Below are positions 56,545 to 58,084 of a stretch of 58,084 nucleotides of DNA, in pieces. A program made the translations under genes and the position numbers. Each line of letters opens with the position of its first letter. Position 1 is the first letter of the stretch. This stretch comes from Candidatus Acidulodesulfobacterium ferriphilum. GTDB taxonomy: Bacteria; SZUA-79; Acidulodesulfobacterales; Acidulodesulfobacteraceae. The DNA lies in contig SGBD01000007.1 of the NCBI GenBank assembly GCA_004195035.1, positions 1 to 58,084 on the forward strand, in the 5' to 3' direction. The notes beneath the pieces are model-generated. The model was not told where the DNA came from. It searched no databases and was given only the letters and a program-made list of their open reading frames with translations.

Positions 56545-56691
56545 TTATTTCTTACCTTTCTTAACCGTGTGCTTTACCTTTATGGCAGCAAGGTTTAGTT
56601 CGAGGGTGGTCTCGCTACCGGTCGTTTCCAAGGCGCCATCGAGAATATCTCCCAGGACATCGGCCGCTTTTTCCATTTGCCTCATTTTCAT
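56545..56691 (-). CDS. small acidic-helical protein (possible)
   Basis: 48 residues from an ATG at 56691: MKMRQMEKAADVLGDILDGA then ETTLELNLAAIKVKHTVKKGKK. A 12-codon frame (MTVQELIEELKE, 56484-56522) follows on the same strand behind a run of eight G that could be its ribosome binding site. Only amphipathic helix pattern and context support it; no family is recognised. It lies left of the tRNA fragment, so outside the predicted element. Confidence 0.3.
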   Translation of the reverse strand: MKMRQMEKAADVLGDILDGALETTGSETTLELNLAAIKVKHTVKKGKK

Positions 56692-56767
56692 ACATAATTT
56701 TACATTTTAATTCATATCGTAGTCAAGAGGAAAATCTGCAGAACTGCTTATTTACTGCGGTTTTTAA

Positions 56768-56818
56768 TGGTGCGTCCAGCAGGATTCGAACCTGCGACCC
56801 ACAGCTTAGAAGGCTGTT
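56768..56818 (-). tRNA. 3' half of tRNA-Arg(UCU): probable attachment site of an integrated element
   Basis: On the minus strand this is the anticodon arm onward of tRNA-Arg (ACAGC-CTTCTAA-GCTGT), variable loop, T arm (GCAGGTTCGAATCCTGC) and TGGACGCACCA. The D arm and 5' acceptor strand are absent; the preceding bases do not match a tRNA. A 3' half tRNA is the usual scar at the far end of an element integrated by a tyrosine recombinase. A 9-base inverted repeat (GATAAGTTA, 56828-56836; TAACTTATC, 56847-56855) follows immediately, on the predicted element side. Confidence 0.75.
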
Positions 56819-56895
56819 ACCTTGATTGATAAGTTAATGAAATTACTAACTTATCGGCTATATATATTTTTTATGTGCGCTAAAATGTGATTATT

Positions 56896-57126
56896 TTATA
56901 GCAGACTTTGAAATTCATTTGATTCTAATCCCATGTCTTTAATTATTCCTGAGAGCGTTTTCGGTTTTATAATTTTTCCAGAATGAATTGGAACGACTAT
57001 CCGCCTTTTATCCGAATCGCTGTAATAAATGGCGTGGCTTCCTGATTTCCTGTCGAACTGAAAGCCTAATTTAACAGCCACCTTTATTATGTCCTTAGAA
57101 GTAATGCGAGGCAATTTGGGGCTCAA
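56896..57126 (-). CDS. hicA: HicA-type mRNA interferase toxin
   Basis: 76 residues. Double-stranded RNA-binding-like fold with the catalytic His in SGSHAIYYSD; the opening LPRITSKDIIKVAVKLGFQF is typical. HicA cuts mRNAs and is held back by HicB. It overlaps hicB by four bases (ATGA), with the antitoxin gene first, the reverse of the classic hicA-hicB order. It lies inside the predicted element. Confidence 0.9.
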   Translation of the reverse strand: MSPKLPRITSKDIIKVAVKLGFQFDRKSGSHAIYYSDSDKRRIVVPIHSGKIIKPKTLSGIIKDMGLESNEFQSLL

Positions 57127-57347
57127 ACCGCTACCCTCATAGATTTAATAGCAATGTCTTCAATTGGGATTTCTTCTTTATGCATCTTTAAACTTTCAAT
57201 ATAAAGCTTAATTGCATCTTTTATATTTTCTGATGCTTCATCGTAGTTGTCCCCGTATGTATGACATCCCGGAAGAGCCGGACAAAACGCATGAAATCCG
57301 CCGTCTTCTTCTCTTTCCAAAATAACCGTATAATTATATTCTTTCAT
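57123..57347 (-). CDS. hicB: HicB-type antitoxin
   Basis: 74 residues. The RNase H-like HicB fold is shown by YTVILEREEDGGFHAFCPAL and PGCHTYGDNYDEASENIKDA. No C-terminal DNA-binding helix is visible, so it is a short form and may not be an autorepressor itself. A strong promoter lies upstream at 57421-57449. First gene of a hicB-hicA pair. Confidence 0.9.
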   Translation of the reverse strand: MKEYNYTVILEREEDGGFHAFCPALPGCHTYGDNYDEASENIKDAIKLYIESLKMHKEEIPIEDIAIKSMRVAV

Positions 57348-57420
57348 GTTGTGTTTTTAAATCCTATAAATTTCTAATTTTTAAGAACAGCAATTATTCT
57401 TCATTTTTTATAATAAATTA

Positions 57421-57449
57421 ATTTTATCCCTTGTAAAATATTATGTCAA
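57421..57449 (-). promoter_or_regulatory. strong sigma-70 promoter for hicBA
   Basis: On the minus strand: TTGACA (57444-57449), 17 bases, TAAAAT (57421-57426). Start near 57414, giving a leader of about 67 bases before hicB, with a weak AAGAA/TTCTT inverted repeat inside it. Confidence 0.6.
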
Positions 57450-57500
57450 TAAAACTTTTATGTAAAACTTTTATGTAATTAACATTAGGGCTTTTAAAAT

Positions 57501-58084
57501 CTATTCATTAATCCACTTGGTCATTAATAACGCTTCTATATCCATATCGTTTATCGGGTTTCCCTTGACAATCATAATAACAACCCCGATAATCTTAAAA
57601 TCGGAGTTATCGTCTATGGAAAATGTCCGGGTATCGATCTCGAGGTATGTTTCATCGGTAACCGCCCTGTTGTTGATATCCCATTCAGGTTCAATATAAA
57701 AGCCGTTATCAAAAGGATTGTCCGCAATAAAAAACACGATATCTTTTGGATAATTCTTATCCGTTTTATTATTGCCCTTACCTTTAGCATTAAACCTGGT
57801 ATAATAGCGAATTTTTTTCATTCTTCTTACAAAACTTTCCTTGCCGTTAGATATAACGACGATACTGGAATCCGCAAAATACATACTTGCCAGCAAATCA
57901 TCCGGCATTAAGGTTTGCTTAAGGTATTTAATAATCAGAAAATCTCCCTCTTTAATAGTGGGTTCCATCGAGGGGTCATGCATTTTATAAGCATATATTC
58001 CATTAATTTTGCTTATTACTACGGCCATTTTGCCAGGAACGAACACAAACTGTCCTTCGGTATTTTTTTTTAATTTCAATAAGT
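57501..58084 (-). CDS. S24/LexA-type protein, 5' part outside window (partial)
   Basis: At least 192 residues, open to the right edge; a TTG at 58079 is the first possible start but the frame is open beyond, so the N-terminus (perhaps with a helix-turn-helix) is likely missing. The self-cleavage Ser motif is HDPSMEPTIKEGDFLII. Where LexA/S24 peptidases have the catalytic Lys (V-K-R), this reads FVRRMKK, so the Lys is replaced by Arg. It may be a non-cleaving repressor of the predicted element. AT-rich, with an acidic C-terminal third. Confidence 0.6.
   Translation of the reverse strand, partial: LLKLKKNTEGQFVFVPGKMAVVISKINGIYAYKMHDPSMEPTIKEGDFLIIKYLKQTLMPDDLLASMYFADSSIVVISNGKESFVRRMKKIRYYTRFNAKGKGNNKTDKNYPKDIVFFIADNPFDNGFYIEPEWDINNRAVTDETYLEIDTRTFSIDDNSDFKIIGVVIMIVKGNPINDMDIEALLMTKWINE

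Noticed and set aside
56768-56818. Full tRNA-Arg, or a tRNA split by a group I intron
   Set aside because: The 5' half is not found within several hundred bases on that strand and no intron core was seen; a half tRNA as attachment scar fits better.

Overview
This is an AT-rich, gene-dense chromosomal segment from a Gram-negative bacterium. KDO activation (kdsB), lipoproteins, a TolC-type outer-membrane protein and a porin-like barrel all imply an outer membrane. Multihaem cytochrome c, CcdA, ThyX, a type-A RNase P RNA and a plasma-membrane proton-efflux P-type ATPase would suit an anaerobic, possibly acidophilic, deltaproteobacterium-like lineage; that placement is inference, since no rRNA is present.

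Layout. 1-4004: end of dnaJ, a DsrE-like protein, a frame-interrupted ccdA, a secreted Cys-Gly-repeat peptide behind a Crp/Fnr-like palindrome, a membrane-anchored pentahaem cytochrome, and a convergent Crp/Fnr regulator. 4297-10552: rlpA, kdsB, rpmE, thyX, prfA-prmC-murA. 10567-18683: an almost complete histidine cluster (hisG-D-C, then hisB, an amidase, hisH-A-F-IE). 18800-23562: macromolecular-synthesis operon (rpsU-cvpA-dnaG-rpoD) and a CAU tRNA. 23570-26312: nif3-like, zinc-ribbon coiled coil, RNase H and rnpB. 26377-38279: lepA, lepB, the pyrimidine operon (pyrR-pyrB-pyrC-carA-radical SAM-carB), greA, and a NifU-like scaffold ending in a clear terminator. 38343-44424: alr, tldD, a transpeptidase, comM. 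44863-49987: proton ATPase, and convergently an efflux adaptor plus a TolC-type protein without its pump. 50262-56452: BCAM0308-like protein, a phosphoribosyltransferase, a porin-like barrel, an ABC1/UbiB kinase and a two-gene membrane module. 56768-58084: the 3' half of a tRNA-Arg(UCU), which looks like the boundary of an integrated element, followed by hicB-hicA and an S24/LexA-type protein running off the edge.

Three patterns stand out. (1) Three genes, all for envelope or membrane proteins (ccdA, cvpA, the tolC-like gene), are broken by the same event: one base too few in a T or A homopolymer. Equally long homopolymers in cytosolic genes are intact. (2) A family of nested palindromes occupies intergenic gaps. 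Their inner hairpins resemble REPIN or Neisseria dRS3 repeats and show compensatory base changes between copies. (3) The first 4 kb looks like a small regulated redox module: thiol export, a Cys-rich exported peptide, an exported pentahaem cytochrome and a Crp/Fnr regulator. The operator-like palindrome there is centred about 41.5 bases before a plausible start of transcription.
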